DNA of 64,000 nt, taken from NCBI RefSeq assembly GCF_001434575.1, contig NZ_AZDA01000117.1, positions 31,960-95,959 on the forward strand. Reading direction: 5' to 3'. Positions 47,863 through 57,211 of this stretch are shown here, in pieces (position 1 is the first letter of the stretch; each line of letters opens with the position of its first letter). The stretch comes from Loigolactobacillus bifermentans DSM 20003. Its GTDB lineage: Bacteria > Bacillota > Bacilli > Lactobacillales > Lactobacillaceae. Both the position numbers and the translations under genes were made by a program. The notes under the pieces were generated by a model, which saw nothing but the letters and a program-made list of their open reading frames with translations, was not told the origin of the DNA and ran no database searches.

Positions 47863-48909
47863 ATGTCTCATGACAAATCAAAAGTCAAATTAGTTTTAGG
47901 TGTTGTACTAGTCATCGTATTATTTGGCGTTTACTGGGCATTTCAGACACATCAGGCACATCAAGCACATCAGACGTCACGTACCAAAACTAACGTCAGT
48001 TTAACCAACGTTTCTTACGATCCCACGCGTGAATTTTACGGTGCCTACAACAAGTATTTCAAAAAGTATTGGCAAAAGAAAACGGGTCAATCCGTTAGTC
48101 TCAATGTATCTAACGGTGGTAGCGGTAAGCAAGCAAATTCCGTGATCGACGGGAATCAGGCCGATGTCGTCACTTTGGCATTGGCCCAAGATGTGGATGC
48201 GATTCAAAAAGCTGGTCTGATCAATAAAAATTGGGAAAGTGCTTTTCCGGATAATTCTGCGCCCTATACCTCAACCATCGTCTTTCTGGTGCGTAAAGAT
48301 AATCCAAAAAAAATTCATGACTGGAATGATTTGGTCAAATCAGGCGTTAAGGTGATCTCACCAAACCCAAAGACATCTGGCGCCGCGCGTTGGAATTTCT
48401 TGGCGGCTTGGGCTTATGCAAATAAGCACAAACTTGATTCCAAGCAATTTGAAAAGCAGCTTTACCAAAATGTTAAGGTTTTAGATTCTGGTAGTCGTGA
48501 TGCTACCACCACTTTTGTGCAAAACCAACAAGGTGACGTGTTGATCAACTGGGAAAATGAAGCTAAGCTGGCTGTGAAAGAACATCCTGGTAAGTACGAG
48601 ATCATCACCCCTAGTATCAGTATTAAAGCCCAACCATCTGTTGCGGTGGTAAATGCAGTGGCTAAAAAGCGGGGTACGACAAAGTTGGCGAATGCTTATA
48701 TTCGTCAACTTTATACCACTAAGGCCCAGAAAATCGCTGCTGAGAACTATTACCGGCCGGCTAATAAAAAGGTGGCTAAAGCATACAAGTCAGAGTTTCC
48801 TAGCGTCAAAATGGTTACCATCAATGACAAACAATTCGGGGGATGGGCCAAAGTTCAAAAGAAGTATTTTTCAGATGGTGGCATTTTCGATCAGATCTAC
48901 ACGAAATGA
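47863..48909 (+). CDS. Sulfate-type ABC substrate-binding protein (CysP/Sbp-like)
   Basis: 348 residues from ATG 47863. The anchor VKLVLGVVLVIVLFGVYWAF has no lipobox Cys. The mature part TNVSYDPTREFYGAYNKYF, SNGGSGKQANSVIDGNQADVVTLALAQDV, NPKTSGAARWNFLAAWAY and SGSRDATTTFVQNQQGDVLINWENEA matches sulfate/thiosulfate binding proteins (Sbp/CysP). No permease or ATPase lies next to it, so it is an orphan in this window. Control by a Cys T-box fits sulfur uptake. A 9-bp tandem repeat encodes HQAHQAHQ after the anchor. Confidence 0.87.
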   Translation: MSHDKSKVKLVLGVVLVIVLFGVYWAFQTHQAHQAHQTSRTKTNVSLTNVSYDPTREFYGAYNKYFKKYWQKKTGQSVSLNVSNGGSGKQANSVIDGNQADVVTLALAQDVDAIQKAGLINKNWESAFPDNSAPYTSTIVFLVRKDNPKKIHDWNDLVKSGVKVISPNPKTSGAARWNFLAAWAYANKHKLDSKQFEKQLYQNVKVLDSGSRDATTTFVQNQQGDVLINWENEAKLAVKEHPGKYEIITPSISIKAQPSVAVVNAVAKKRGTTKLANAYIRQLYTTKAQKIAAENYYRPANKKVAKAYKSEFPSVKMVTINDKQFGGWAKVQKKYFSDGGIFDQIYTK

Positions 48910-49703
48910 TTCGGAAAAATAAAACACTCTAAAAAGTTAAGCTCACAAAATATTTAGGTTATTTGAGTTCATTAGAAAGGTGAAGAGTACGAATTAAAGT
49001 GCAACGACGCGTCATGCACAGTTAAATATTAGAATAATGGCATATCAGTCGAAAAGTCTAAGGCAGTATGGATCAACAATAGACGTTACCACATGACAAC
49101 AACGTCGATTCATTATGATAGCTTTAACACGAGTCATTCTATTAGTTCAAATTAGCATCCTGACCGGGGTGCTTTTTGATTAGTACAATTATTATGCTGG
49201 TTTAAGCATTCGATTGGTGACAAAAAGCATATCAAAAAGAGGCCGTTTGCACGCCCCCCGATTGCAGGTAATGACAAACACTAACCAGGTGTTTGTCATT
49301 ACCTATTTCTCTTGATCGTCATTCTACCAAACGAGCAGATGGTGAAAAAGCTAGCCAAATTACTAAAACGGTGCTTCATGATTATCAATTGAGAGTAGTT
49401 AGTGCTTCAACTGACAACGGCTTCGGTCGTTGCCTTGTTAAATATTTTTGTTACTCGTATGTGTTGCTACTCACCCAGTTAGTGTACCTATTATTCAAAT
49501 AGAGGTGATTTTGTAATAAAGGAATGCGCCGCGTCAGATTGTTATACATTTATGGCAATTCCTACTATAATAGGTGGCTACCTTGAATAAAGTAATCCAT
49601 CAAAGCAAATGGGCTTGCCTCAGCAAGCCCGGCCCTTATCATAAGTACCCTCATGGTATAAATTTAGTAATCATTTGATGCTTTTCTATGATATCGAGAA
49701 AAT
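48910..49703. other. Gene-poor region with a perfect hairpin and transposase-like debris
   Basis: No intact gene is seen over about 790 bases. AGGTAATGACAAACAC (49266-49281) and GTGTTTGTCATTACCT (49289-49304) form a perfect 16-bp stem with a 7-base loop. A decayed transposase-like frame follows. ATGCTGG and other short repeats have no clear meaning. Confidence 0.5.
49312..49440 (+). pseudogene. Fragment resembling an IS30-type transposase
   Basis: A short frame encodes LDRHSTKRADGEKASQITK followed by TVLHDYQLRVVSASTDNGF. The pattern of TVLHDY..RV.S...DNG resembles the catalytic DDE region around the second Asp in IS30-family transposases. There is no start, no upstream or downstream domain and no evident terminal repeats, so this is at best a decayed remnant. 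Low confidence. Confidence 0.3.
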
Positions 49704-49749
49704 AAAAAAACCCGTAGCAACAACGCTTTAGCGCTGTCTGCCTACGGGT
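49704..49749 (-). terminator. Terminator of tRNA-Lys
   Basis: On the minus strand CCCGTAG / CTACGGG encloses a GC-rich inner stem and is followed by seven T. Confidence 0.75.
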
Positions 49750-49761
49750 GATGGTACGCGA

Positions 49762-49834
49762 TGGAACGTCAGGGGATCGAACCCTGGACCCACGGATTAA
49801 GAGTCCGTTGCTCTGCCAGCTGAGCTAACGTTCC
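49762..49834 (-). tRNA. tRNA-Lys (anticodon CTT)
   Basis: On the minus strand a 73-base cloverleaf: acceptor GGAACGT / ACGTTCC with discriminator A, D-arm GCTCAGCTGGCAGAGC, anticodon stem ACGGA / TCCGT with loop CTCTTAA (anticodon CTT), and T-arm with GGTTCGATCC. CCA is not encoded. It reads AAG codons. Confidence 0.97.
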
Positions 49835-50093
49835 ATGTCATCAACAAAAAATAGTATAGCAAATAATAGCCAGTGGTGCAAACATTTTTTGATAAAAATA
49901 TGCAAAAAAGTTTAAAAAAGGGTTCAAAAGCGCGCTACGATGAGAGTTGTTTTGCTAATAACCACGAGAATGGGTATAATTACAATTGAGGTGCAGTGGT
50001 AACAACGGGGTTGTGGTACAGAACCGTTACAAAGTGTTAAATTTAGAAATGAACGATCAGCACGCTGGTCGGACAAGGAGGACACCTATTATT

Positions 50094-50807
50094 ATGGCAA
50101 AGAAAATTCTAGTCGTTGATGACGAGAAGCCGATTTCGGATATTGTGAAATTTAACCTTACCAAAGAGGGCTACGATGTTGTAACAGCTTACGATGGCGC
50201 TGAAGCTTTGGAAAAGGTTACGGCAGAAAATCCCGACTTAATTTTACTAGATCTTATGTTGCCTAAAATCGATGGTTTAGAGGTTGCCCGGGAAGTTCGG
50301 AAAGATCACGACACACCGATTATTATGTTAACAGCGAAAGATTCAGAAATTGATAAAGTACTGGGTTTGGAAATGGGTGCAGATGATTATGTCACTAAGC
50401 CGTTTTCAAATCGTGAATTAGTGGCACGGGTGAAAGCCAACTTGCGGCGGCAAGGGACGATGAGCAATGCGCAACAACAAGAAAATGATGAGCACAATGA
50501 AATTCAAGTTGGTGATCTCACCATTCATCCTGACGCCTACATTGTTTCTAAACGCGGTGAAAAAATCGAATTGACCCATCGTGAATTCGAATTACTCCAT
50601 TATTTAGCGCAACATATTGGCCAAGTGATGACCCGGGAGCATTTATTACAAACGGTTTGGGGTTATGACTATTTTGGTGATGTGCGCACGGTGGACGTTA
50701 CAGTGCGCCGGTTGCGTGAAAAAATTGAAGATAACCCAAGTCATCCCGCCTGGTTAGTGACCCGGCGTGGTGTGGGCTATTATTTACGAAATCCAGAAGC
50801 AGAGTAA
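50094..50807 (+). CDS. walR: Response regulator WalR (YycF)
   Basis: 237 residues from ATG 50094 (AAGGAGG about 12 bases upstream). Receiver: [24 protein letters not shown] with phospho-Asp in [15 protein letters not shown] and Lys in [18 protein letters not shown]-terminal OmpR-type winged helix: [26 protein letters not shown]. It controls cell wall hydrolase genes with WalK and is usually essential. It is the first gene of the walRKHIJ operon. Confidence 0.98.
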   Translation: MAKKILVVDDEKPISDIVKFNLTKEGYDVVTAYDGAEALEKVTAENPDLILLDLMLPKIDGLEVAREVRKDHDTPIIMLTAKDSEIDKVLGLEMGADDYVTKPFSNRELVARVKANLRRQGTMSNAQQQENDEHNEIQVGDLTIHPDAYIVSKRGEKIELTHREFELLHYLAQHIGQVMTREHLLQTVWGYDYFGDVRTVDVTVRRLREKIEDNPSHPAWLVTRRGVGYYLRNPEAE

Positions 50808-50878
50808 GGACGCGAGACGGTACATTTGTATTGGGGATCGCGCCCTTTTTAGATGTGTTTTTTAGGTGAGGGTTTGAC

Positions 50879-52777
50879 ATGAATAAAAAAATTCGTTTTT
50901 TTCAGTCGATTAATTTTAAAATCGCAATCGTTTTTATTTTGCTACTCATGATTACGTTGGAAATCATTGGGGCGTATTTTGTGAAGCAGTTGGAGCAGCA
51001 AAATATTGAAAGTTTCAAACAACAGGTACAAACGCCAGCGTATGTGAATAACCAGCTGGCCACTGAGTTGCAAAAAAGTGATGCCAGTGGTGCAAACAAA
51101 GAAATTGCCAATATTTTATCCGATTTGAACAATTCCGCTGAAATTCGCGTTGTGGATAGTAAAGGGATTGTCCGCGGCACCAGTGATGTTAATGATCAAG
51201 GTGAGATCGGGCAAAAAATTGGGGATAACCAAACGAAAAACGTGTTATACAATAACCGTTCTTATGAAACGTTATCCTACGATGATAAAAATCACACCAG
51301 TTATTATGTGAATATCGTGCCGCTGGTAAATGCAAGTAGTAGCGACAATAGTAGTGTGGTTGGGGCCATCTACGTCCGGGCCAATATGGAAAGTGTCTAC
51401 AAAGGCATTAACAATATTACGTTGATCTTCTTAACAGCATCCCTGGTGGCGGCACTGTTTTCATCAATGATCGCCATTGTGATCAGTCGGGCCATTACCC
51501 GACCAATCGAAGAAATGAAAAAGCAGGCGATCCGCATGTCTCGTGGCGATTATTCGGGGCAAGTTCACGTTTACGGACAAGATGAATTAGGTCAATTAGC
51601 CATGGCTGTGAATAACTTATCGGTTCGTGTGGAAGAAGCACAGGAAACCTCAGAAGCTGAGCGGCGGCGCTTAGACTCAGTACTGTCGCACATGACGGAT
51701 GGGGTGATTTCCACAGATCGGCGCGGCAATGTGATCATCATCAATGAAGCGGCCGCTGAGTTTTTAGATGTGGACGCCGATGCAGTGATTGGCCAATCGA
51801 TTTTGGAACTGTTGAAAATTGAAGCAGACTATACGATTCGTGATTTATTGGAAAATCAGGAAGAAATTATGTTGGACTTTTCGCAACACGGGCATGATTT
51901 GATCGTTCACGTGGAATTTTCACTGATTCAGCGGGAAACGGGCTTTATTTCTGGGATTGTTTGCGTGTTGCATGATGTGACGGAACAGCAGAAAAATGAA
52001 CGGGAACGCCGGCAGTTTGTCTCCAACGTTTCCCACGAGTTACGCACACCGTTAACATCGATGCGCAGCTATTTAGAAGCATTAACGGATGGCGCGTGGC
52101 AAGATCCAGAAGTGGCGCCTGACTTTTTGCATGTGACCCAAGAAGAAACAGAACGCATGATTCGCATGATCAACGACCTGTTAAGTTTGTCGCGCATGGA
52201 TTCTGGCACGGCAAAAATGGAATTAGAAATGGTTAACATTAATGAGCTGATGAATTATGATCTCAACCGCTTTGACATGATGATCCAATCCGATCAAGAA
52301 ACCACGATGAGCGATACAAATCGGACAGAAACCATTCCAGCCGCACAGAAAAAGTATTCGATCAAACGTGAATTTACCAGTCGCGATTTATGGGTGGAAA
52401 TCGATACGGATCGCTTTATGCAGGTGATCGATAATATTATGAATAACGCGATCAAATATTCACCGGATGGCGGTGTGATTACGGTGGCATTAACAGAAAC
52501 CAATAATCAAGTGATTTTAAGTATTTCTGATCAAGGGTTAGGTATTCCTAAAAAGGACCTGCCCCACGTGTTTGATCGCTTTTATCGTGTGGATAAGGCG
52601 CGCTCACGGGCACAAGGTGGTACTGGCTTAGGGTTGGCTATCTCTAAAGAAGTCATTACAGCATTAAACGGCCGGATTTGGGTGGAAAGTAAGGAAGGGC
52701 AAGGCTCAACTTTCTCAATTTCACTACCTTATCAACCTTATGATGAAGATGAGGGGGACGACTGGGATGAAGTCTAG
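50879..52777 (+). CDS. walK: Sensor histidine kinase WalK (YycG)
   Basis: 632 residues. Two membrane helices (about 13-33 and 183-203) flank an extracellular PAS-like domain; HAMP (SRAITRPIEEMKKQAIRMSRGDYSG), PAS (RLDSVLSHMTDGVISTDRRG), HisKA with phospho-His in FVSNVSHELRTPLTSMRSYLEAL, and HATPase with NNAIKYSPDGG, DQGLGIPKKDLPHVFDRFYRVD and GGTGLGLAISKEV follow. It phosphorylates WalR. Its end overlaps the walH start. Confidence 0.98.
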   Translation: MNKKIRFFQSINFKIAIVFILLLMITLEIIGAYFVKQLEQQNIESFKQQVQTPAYVNNQLATELQKSDASGANKEIANILSDLNNSAEIRVVDSKGIVRGTSDVNDQGEIGQKIGDNQTKNVLYNNRSYETLSYDDKNHTSYYVNIVPLVNASSSDNSSVVGAIYVRANMESVYKGINNITLIFLTASLVAALFSSMIAIVISRAITRPIEEMKKQAIRMSRGDYSGQVHVYGQDELGQLAMAVNNLSVRVEEAQETSEAERRRLDSVLSHMTDGVISTDRRGNVIIINEAAAEFLDVDADAVIGQSILELLKIEADYTIRDLLENQEEIMLDFSQHGHDLIVHVEFSLIQRETGFISGIVCVLHDVTEQQKNERERRQFVSNVSHELRTPLTSMRSYLEALTDGAWQDPEVAPDFLHVTQEETERMIRMINDLLSLSRMDSGTAKMELEMVNINELMNYDLNRFDMMIQSDQETTMSDTNRTETIPAAQKKYSIKREFTSRDLWVEIDTDRFMQVIDNIMNNAIKYSPDGGVITVALTETNNQVILSISDQGLGIPKKDLPHVFDRFYRVDKARSRAQGGTGLGLAISKEVITALNGRIWVESKEGQGSTFSISLPYQPYDEDEGDDWDEV

Positions 52778-54083
52778 AAATATCGTGTTGCGCATTGCGT
52801 TATTGACGATGATTGCGATCTCGCTGATATTCTCCTGGCTGATTTGGACGAATAATGCGCGCTTTCAGCGAGACACAACAGATTTAACCGCAAAACAAAC
52901 GGATACAACGACGGTTCAAAAGTTAAGCGAAGTTTACTTACCCACAGAGGTTGTGTATACCGACAAAACGGGACAAAAACAGCTGTTATCAAATCGCAAA
53001 GAGAATCTTGTGGATCAGTTACGGCAAGTGATCAAGACGTGGCAGTTTGGTCGGTTGAAAACGGCAGCGGTCACCAGCAAAAATTATTTTACGGTGATCA
53101 ACCAGGCGAATACCGTGGCGTTAAAATATCCGAGCACTGTTTCAGCGCAGATCTTTGGTAATGCCTTTCGTCAAAGTATAAAGCGCACTGACCGGCAAAA
53201 AGGCTTTAACCGGGTGTTGATTTTATTAGATCATCACCAACGACAAACCGGGAAAGTTTATTTGCTAAACGACAAAACGCGCAAAGGGTATCGGGTCACT
53301 GTGAAAAAACGGCAACTGACTAAGGTGTTAAAGGCATTGAATCAAGCTCCAACGCGTTTGGCCATTACTGAACAGCCGTTAAATGGTGAACCGCAAGTCT
53401 TTTATCAAAATCAGGTTAAAGTCACCCAGTATAGCTACTTGATCAATAAACAAAATGCCACGGATCTCATGACCACGCTAATGAAACGGAATAGTACGGA
53501 TGTCACATCAAAGGAAAGTGGCCACAGTACCATTTATAATGATGGCAATTATCGCACGTTGCGAATTAATCACAAACAAGGGACGGTAAACTTTGAGGAT
53601 TATTCACAGACCAATACCGAGAAACGACTGACGCCAATGTTGACCAACAGTTTTAAAGAACTTTCCCGGTTAGGCACAGTCCCTGTGAATATGCGCTATT
53701 TTTACTTCAGTCCGTCAAATCGAACGGTGGTTTACCGCAGTTATGTGGAAGGGTATCCTGTGTTTAACCAAACGGACTTTGGCACAGTGGAAGTCCAGTT
53801 ATTAGCCACAGGGAATAAATTGGATTTTTCAGTGTATAATCTGCAAGTGCCATTGCCGTCGGATCAGTCAGCGAGCACGTTGCCCAGCACACAAACGGTG
53901 TTAACCGAATTGCTGAATGCTGGTTATTCAGAGAAAAATATCAAGCGGATCCAAGTGGGCTATCGCTGGCAGGTGAATCAAGGTGCTAGTTCAGTGATCG
54001 ATTTAGTCCCAACTTATTACGTATTAATGAGCAAAAAATGGCAAAGCCTCGATCAATGGCTGGCAGCAACGGGGGTGAACTAG
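52767..54083 (+). CDS. walH: WalK accessory protein WalH (YycH)
   Basis: 438 residues from ATG 52767, which lies inside the end of walK, with GAGGGGG upstream. A single N-terminal anchor (NIVLRIALLTMIAISLIFSWLIWTN) is followed by a large extracellular part with the GYPVFNQTDFGTVEVQ segment typical of YycH. YycH and YycI form a complex with WalK at the membrane and tune its activity. Sequence conservation is low, as usual; position is strong evidence. Confidence 0.93.
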   Translation: MKSRNIVLRIALLTMIAISLIFSWLIWTNNARFQRDTTDLTAKQTDTTTVQKLSEVYLPTEVVYTDKTGQKQLLSNRKENLVDQLRQVIKTWQFGRLKTAAVTSKNYFTVINQANTVALKYPSTVSAQIFGNAFRQSIKRTDRQKGFNRVLILLDHHQRQTGKVYLLNDKTRKGYRVTVKKRQLTKVLKALNQAPTRLAITEQPLNGEPQVFYQNQVKVTQYSYLINKQNATDLMTTLMKRNSTDVTSKESGHSTIYNDGNYRTLRINHKQGTVNFEDYSQTNTEKRLTPMLTNSFKELSRLGTVPVNMRYFYFSPSNRTVVYRSYVEGYPVFNQTDFGTVEVQLLATGNKLDFSVYNLQVPLPSDQSASTLPSTQTVLTELLNAGYSEKNIKRIQVGYRWQVNQGASSVIDLVPTYYVLMSKKWQSLDQWLAATGVN

Positions 54084-54084
54084 C

Positions 54085-54912
54085 GTGGATTTTAAACGGA
54101 TCGAGATTATTTTCTTAATCGTATTTAGTTGTTTAAATATCTTTCTTTTCACGTCTTACCGCCAAAATCAACATGTGGAAACCACTGTCGGGACCCAAGT
54201 GACTGAAAAAACGTCGACGAAGCAACAAATGAAGGACAATCAGATTATTGTACCGAAGTTATCCACAAAGACGTATGAAGGTTATTATTTAGCGAGTCCC
54301 GTGACATCACGCACGTTGGAACAGCATAGTAGCCAGTTGTATAACCAGCGCTACAGCTTTTCTGGGGACCAACTACAAGGCCATTTTTATCAACCGGTGA
54401 CTGGGAAAAATCGGGCGGCTTTGTTGCGTAATTTGAAAATTGTGATCAAAAACCCGCACCAGATTTTATATGGGAAAGAATATCGGTATTCAAAGGTGTT
54501 TTCCACAGCGAATCGACTCGTGTTCACCCAGAAAATAGCTGAAGGTGATGTGTTTGATGAGAATGGCGAACTGGTTTTTTCTGTGAGCAATCAACGCATC
54601 ACCAATTATCAACAGACTTATATTAGTAAATTCACCACCTTACGGGAAAAAGAGGACACGATCAGTGCGAAACAAGCCGTTCAGGACTTGTACAATGACA
54701 ATGCGATCACCAATGGTGCCACGATCAAATGGGCACGGTTAGGTTATTCACGGCTGCTAGACGCCAATGAGCATACTGTCTTTATTCCAGCTTGGTTTGT
54801 CGCCATGGAAAATAAAAGTTCTGGCAACATTCAAATCAAACACGTCAATGCCTTTACGGGTGCGGTGATGAAGAACAGTGACAACAATAGTTTGGCCACT
54901 AGTAGCAAGTAG
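54085..54912 (+). CDS. walI: WalK accessory protein WalI (YycI)
   Basis: 275 residues from GTG 54085, one base after the walH stop. MDFKRIEIIFLIVFSCLNIFLFTSY is the anchor typical of YycI; the extracellular part has YEGYYLASPVTSRTLEQH and the C-terminal VFIPAWFVAMENKSSGNIQIKHVNAFTGAVM. It partners WalH in WalK control. Confidence 0.93.
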   Translation: MDFKRIEIIFLIVFSCLNIFLFTSYRQNQHVETTVGTQVTEKTSTKQQMKDNQIIVPKLSTKTYEGYYLASPVTSRTLEQHSSQLYNQRYSFSGDQLQGHFYQPVTGKNRAALLRNLKIVIKNPHQILYGKEYRYSKVFSTANRLVFTQKIAEGDVFDENGELVFSVSNQRITNYQQTYISKFTTLREKEDTISAKQAVQDLYNDNAITNGATIKWARLGYSRLLDANEHTVFIPAWFVAMENKSSGNIQIKHVNAFTGAVMKNSDNNSLATSSK

Positions 54913-55023
54913 GACAGTGGCATTCATAGGATGACCATGTTAAAATGGACGGCGAATTCAAATCTAGTTTTTGATGGTCAAGCGCAGCCTTCAGCGCGCT
55001 TGAATCTTAAGGGAGTACAATAA

Positions 55024-55827
55024 ATGGCAGATCAGTTAAAGGTCAGCATTCTCAGTAGCGGCAGTACCGGCAATGTGACGTACATTGAAACGCCACAGCG
55101 GAAAGTATTAGTGGATGCTGGTTTAAGTGGTAAAAAAATTGAAGGGCTCATGCGGTCAATTGGCCGCGATATGCATGATGTGGATGATTTGTTGGTGACA
55201 CATGAACATAATGACCACATTAAAAGTGTGGGTATTTTAGCGCGGCGGTACCATCAATTAAATGTCTATGCGAATCAGTTAACTTGGGAGGCCATGGCGC
55301 CTAAAATTGGCAAAGTAGCCCCGGAACAAAAGCATATTTTTGAAATGGACACGCTGAAAAGTTTTGCAGATCTGGATATTCAAAGCTTTGGCGTCTCACA
55401 TGATGCAGCCGCACCACAGTTTTATGAATTCCAGCATAACGGCCGTACCTTTGTGATTTTAACCGATACTGGCTATGTCTCCGAGCGACTAAGCGCGAAG
55501 ATCAACAACGCCAATGGTTACTTATTTGAATGTAACCATGATGTCGAAATGTTGCGCATGGGATTGTATCCCTGGGCGTTAAAACAGCGTATCTTAGGCG
55601 ATAAAGGGCATTTAAGCAATGAGGCCGGCGCTGATGGTTTAATGAGTGTGATCGGCAATCAAACCAAGAACATTTTTCTAGGGCACCGCAGCTTGCATAA
55701 TAATATGAAAGAATTGTGCCACTTAACCGTGTCTTCCATGTTAAAAGAACACGATTACGGTGTAAATCACGACTTTCAATTGTTTGATACGGAACCAGAT
55801 GATGCGCTGCCACTGATGGCCATTTAA
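55024..55827 (+). CDS. walJ: Metallo-beta-lactamase fold protein WalJ (YycJ)
   Basis: 267 residues. SILSSGSTGNVTYIETPQRKVLVDAGLSGKKI and the metal site THEHNDHIKS are typical of YycJ/VicX; EFQHNGRTFVILTDTGYVS and FLGHRSLHNN complete the site. It is probably a 5'-to-3' exonuclease-like phosphodiesterase linked to DNA repair or cell wall coordination. Last of the wal cluster, followed by htrA. The spacer upstream holds TCAGCGCGCTTGA. Confidence 0.94.
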   Translation: MADQLKVSILSSGSTGNVTYIETPQRKVLVDAGLSGKKIEGLMRSIGRDMHDVDDLLVTHEHNDHIKSVGILARRYHQLNVYANQLTWEAMAPKIGKVAPEQKHIFEMDTLKSFADLDIQSFGVSHDAAAPQFYEFQHNGRTFVILTDTGYVSERLSAKINNANGYLFECNHDVEMLRMGLYPWALKQRILGDKGHLSNEAGADGLMSVIGNQTKNIFLGHRSLHNNMKELCHLTVSSMLKEHDYGVNHDFQLFDTEPDDALPLMAI

Positions 55828-55957
55828 AATTCCTCAAAAGACCTTAATTTAACAAAAATGATCGTGTTAAGTTCAAAATTTATTCAAATATTTAAGTTAA
55901 GTTATAGTTATTAAAAGCTGCAATTATACAGACTATTTTTGGAGTGGAGGAAGAGAT

Positions 55958-57211
55958 ATGAAGAATCCAGGAACAGTTAAAACAGCGCTGGTAGCCGTCA
56001 TCGCAGCGGTGATTGGTGGGGGCGTTGTTTACGGAAGTACCAACTTTTTTAGTAGTAATCCGAATGGTTCGGTGGTCAACACCACGTCTGCTGGGAGTAC
56101 CAAAGTCAGCAACGTGAAGGTTTCGACTAATTCACAAGTTTCCAATGTGTTTAACAAAACTAAAGGCGCTGTGGTCTCAGTTGTTAACTTGCAAAAAGCC
56201 AGTAGCTCAGATGATAGCGGCCTTAGCCAGTATTTTGGCGGGAGTTCATCCTCGAGCAGTGATAGTAGCAGTAGTTCCAGTAGCTTAGAAACTTATAGTG
56301 AAGGTTCTGGTGTGATCTATAAAAAAGCCGGCGGGACTGCGTATATTGTTACCAACAATCATGTGGTGTCCGGCTCGCAAAAACTGGAAGTCATTTTAAG
56401 TAATGGTAAGAAGTTAACTGCTAAAAAAGTTGGGACGGATAGTGTCACTGACCTGGCTGTTCTTAGTATTTCATCGAAAAATGTCACACAAGTGGCCAGT
56501 TTCGGGAACTCCGATGCCATTAAAGTTGGCGAACCTGCCATTGCGATTGGCTCGCCAATGGGGTCAGAGTACGCCACTTCTGTGACGCAAGGGATTATTT
56601 CCGCCAAGAAACGGACGGTTGCGATCACCGATGAAGATACCGGACAAGAAACCAATGAGGCAACTGTTATTCAAACGGATGCCGCCATTAACTCTGGGAA
56701 CTCCGGTGGGCCGCTACTGAACATTGAAGGCCAAGTGATCGGGATCAATTCGATGAAGTTATCCAGCTCGTCTTCTAGCAGCAGCTCCAACGCTTCCGTT
56801 GAAGGGATGGGCTTTGCGATTCCTAGTAACGAAGTTGTTTCAATTATCGATCAATTGGTTTCCAAAGGAAAGGTCGTTCGGCCAGCTTTAGGGATTTCAA
56901 TGGTCGATCTGTCTAATGTGTCTGCTAGTCAACAAAGTTCTGTTTTGAAGTTACCAAGCAGTGTAACCAGCGGTGTGGTTGTCATGTCAGTCACCAGCGG
57001 TTCCCCTTCTAAAAATGCCGGCTTAGCCAAGTATGACGTCATTACGGAATTAGCTGGTACGAAAGTCACAAGCAGTGCAGACTTGCGTACAGAGCTCTAT
57101 AAACACAGTGTCGGCGATAAAGTGAGTGTGAAGTACTACCATAATGGTAAGTTGAAGTCAGGTACGATTACCTTAAGTGAAAACACCAATCAATTAAAGA
57201 TTAATAGCTAA
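55958..57211 (+). CDS. htrA: HtrA/DegP-type membrane serine protease
   Basis: 417 residues. An N-terminal anchor (TALVAVIAAVIGGGVVYGSTNF) and a Ser-rich linker (about 83-110) are followed by a trypsin-like domain with catalytic His in IVTNNHVVSG, Asp in SVTDLAVLSI and Ser in AAINSGNSGGPLLNI, then one PDZ domain (GVVVMSVTSGSPSKNAGLAKYDVI). It degrades misfolded exported proteins. Its position after walJ is conserved in lactobacilli. A second Ser-rich insert (LSSSSSSSSSNAS, about 268-280) interrupts the protease domain and is AGC/TCC-codon rich. Confidence 0.96.
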   Translation: MKNPGTVKTALVAVIAAVIGGGVVYGSTNFFSSNPNGSVVNTTSAGSTKVSNVKVSTNSQVSNVFNKTKGAVVSVVNLQKASSSDDSGLSQYFGGSSSSSSDSSSSSSSLETYSEGSGVIYKKAGGTAYIVTNNHVVSGSQKLEVILSNGKKLTAKKVGTDSVTDLAVLSISSKNVTQVASFGNSDAIKVGEPAIAIGSPMGSEYATSVTQGIISAKKRTVAITDEDTGQETNEATVIQTDAAINSGNSGGPLLNIEGQVIGINSMKLSSSSSSSSSNASVEGMGFAIPSNEVVSIIDQLVSKGKVVRPALGISMVDLSNVSASQQSSVLKLPSSVTSGVVVMSVTSGSPSKNAGLAKYDVITELAGTKVTSSADLRTELYKHSVGDKVSVKYYHNGKLKSGTITLSENTNQLKINS

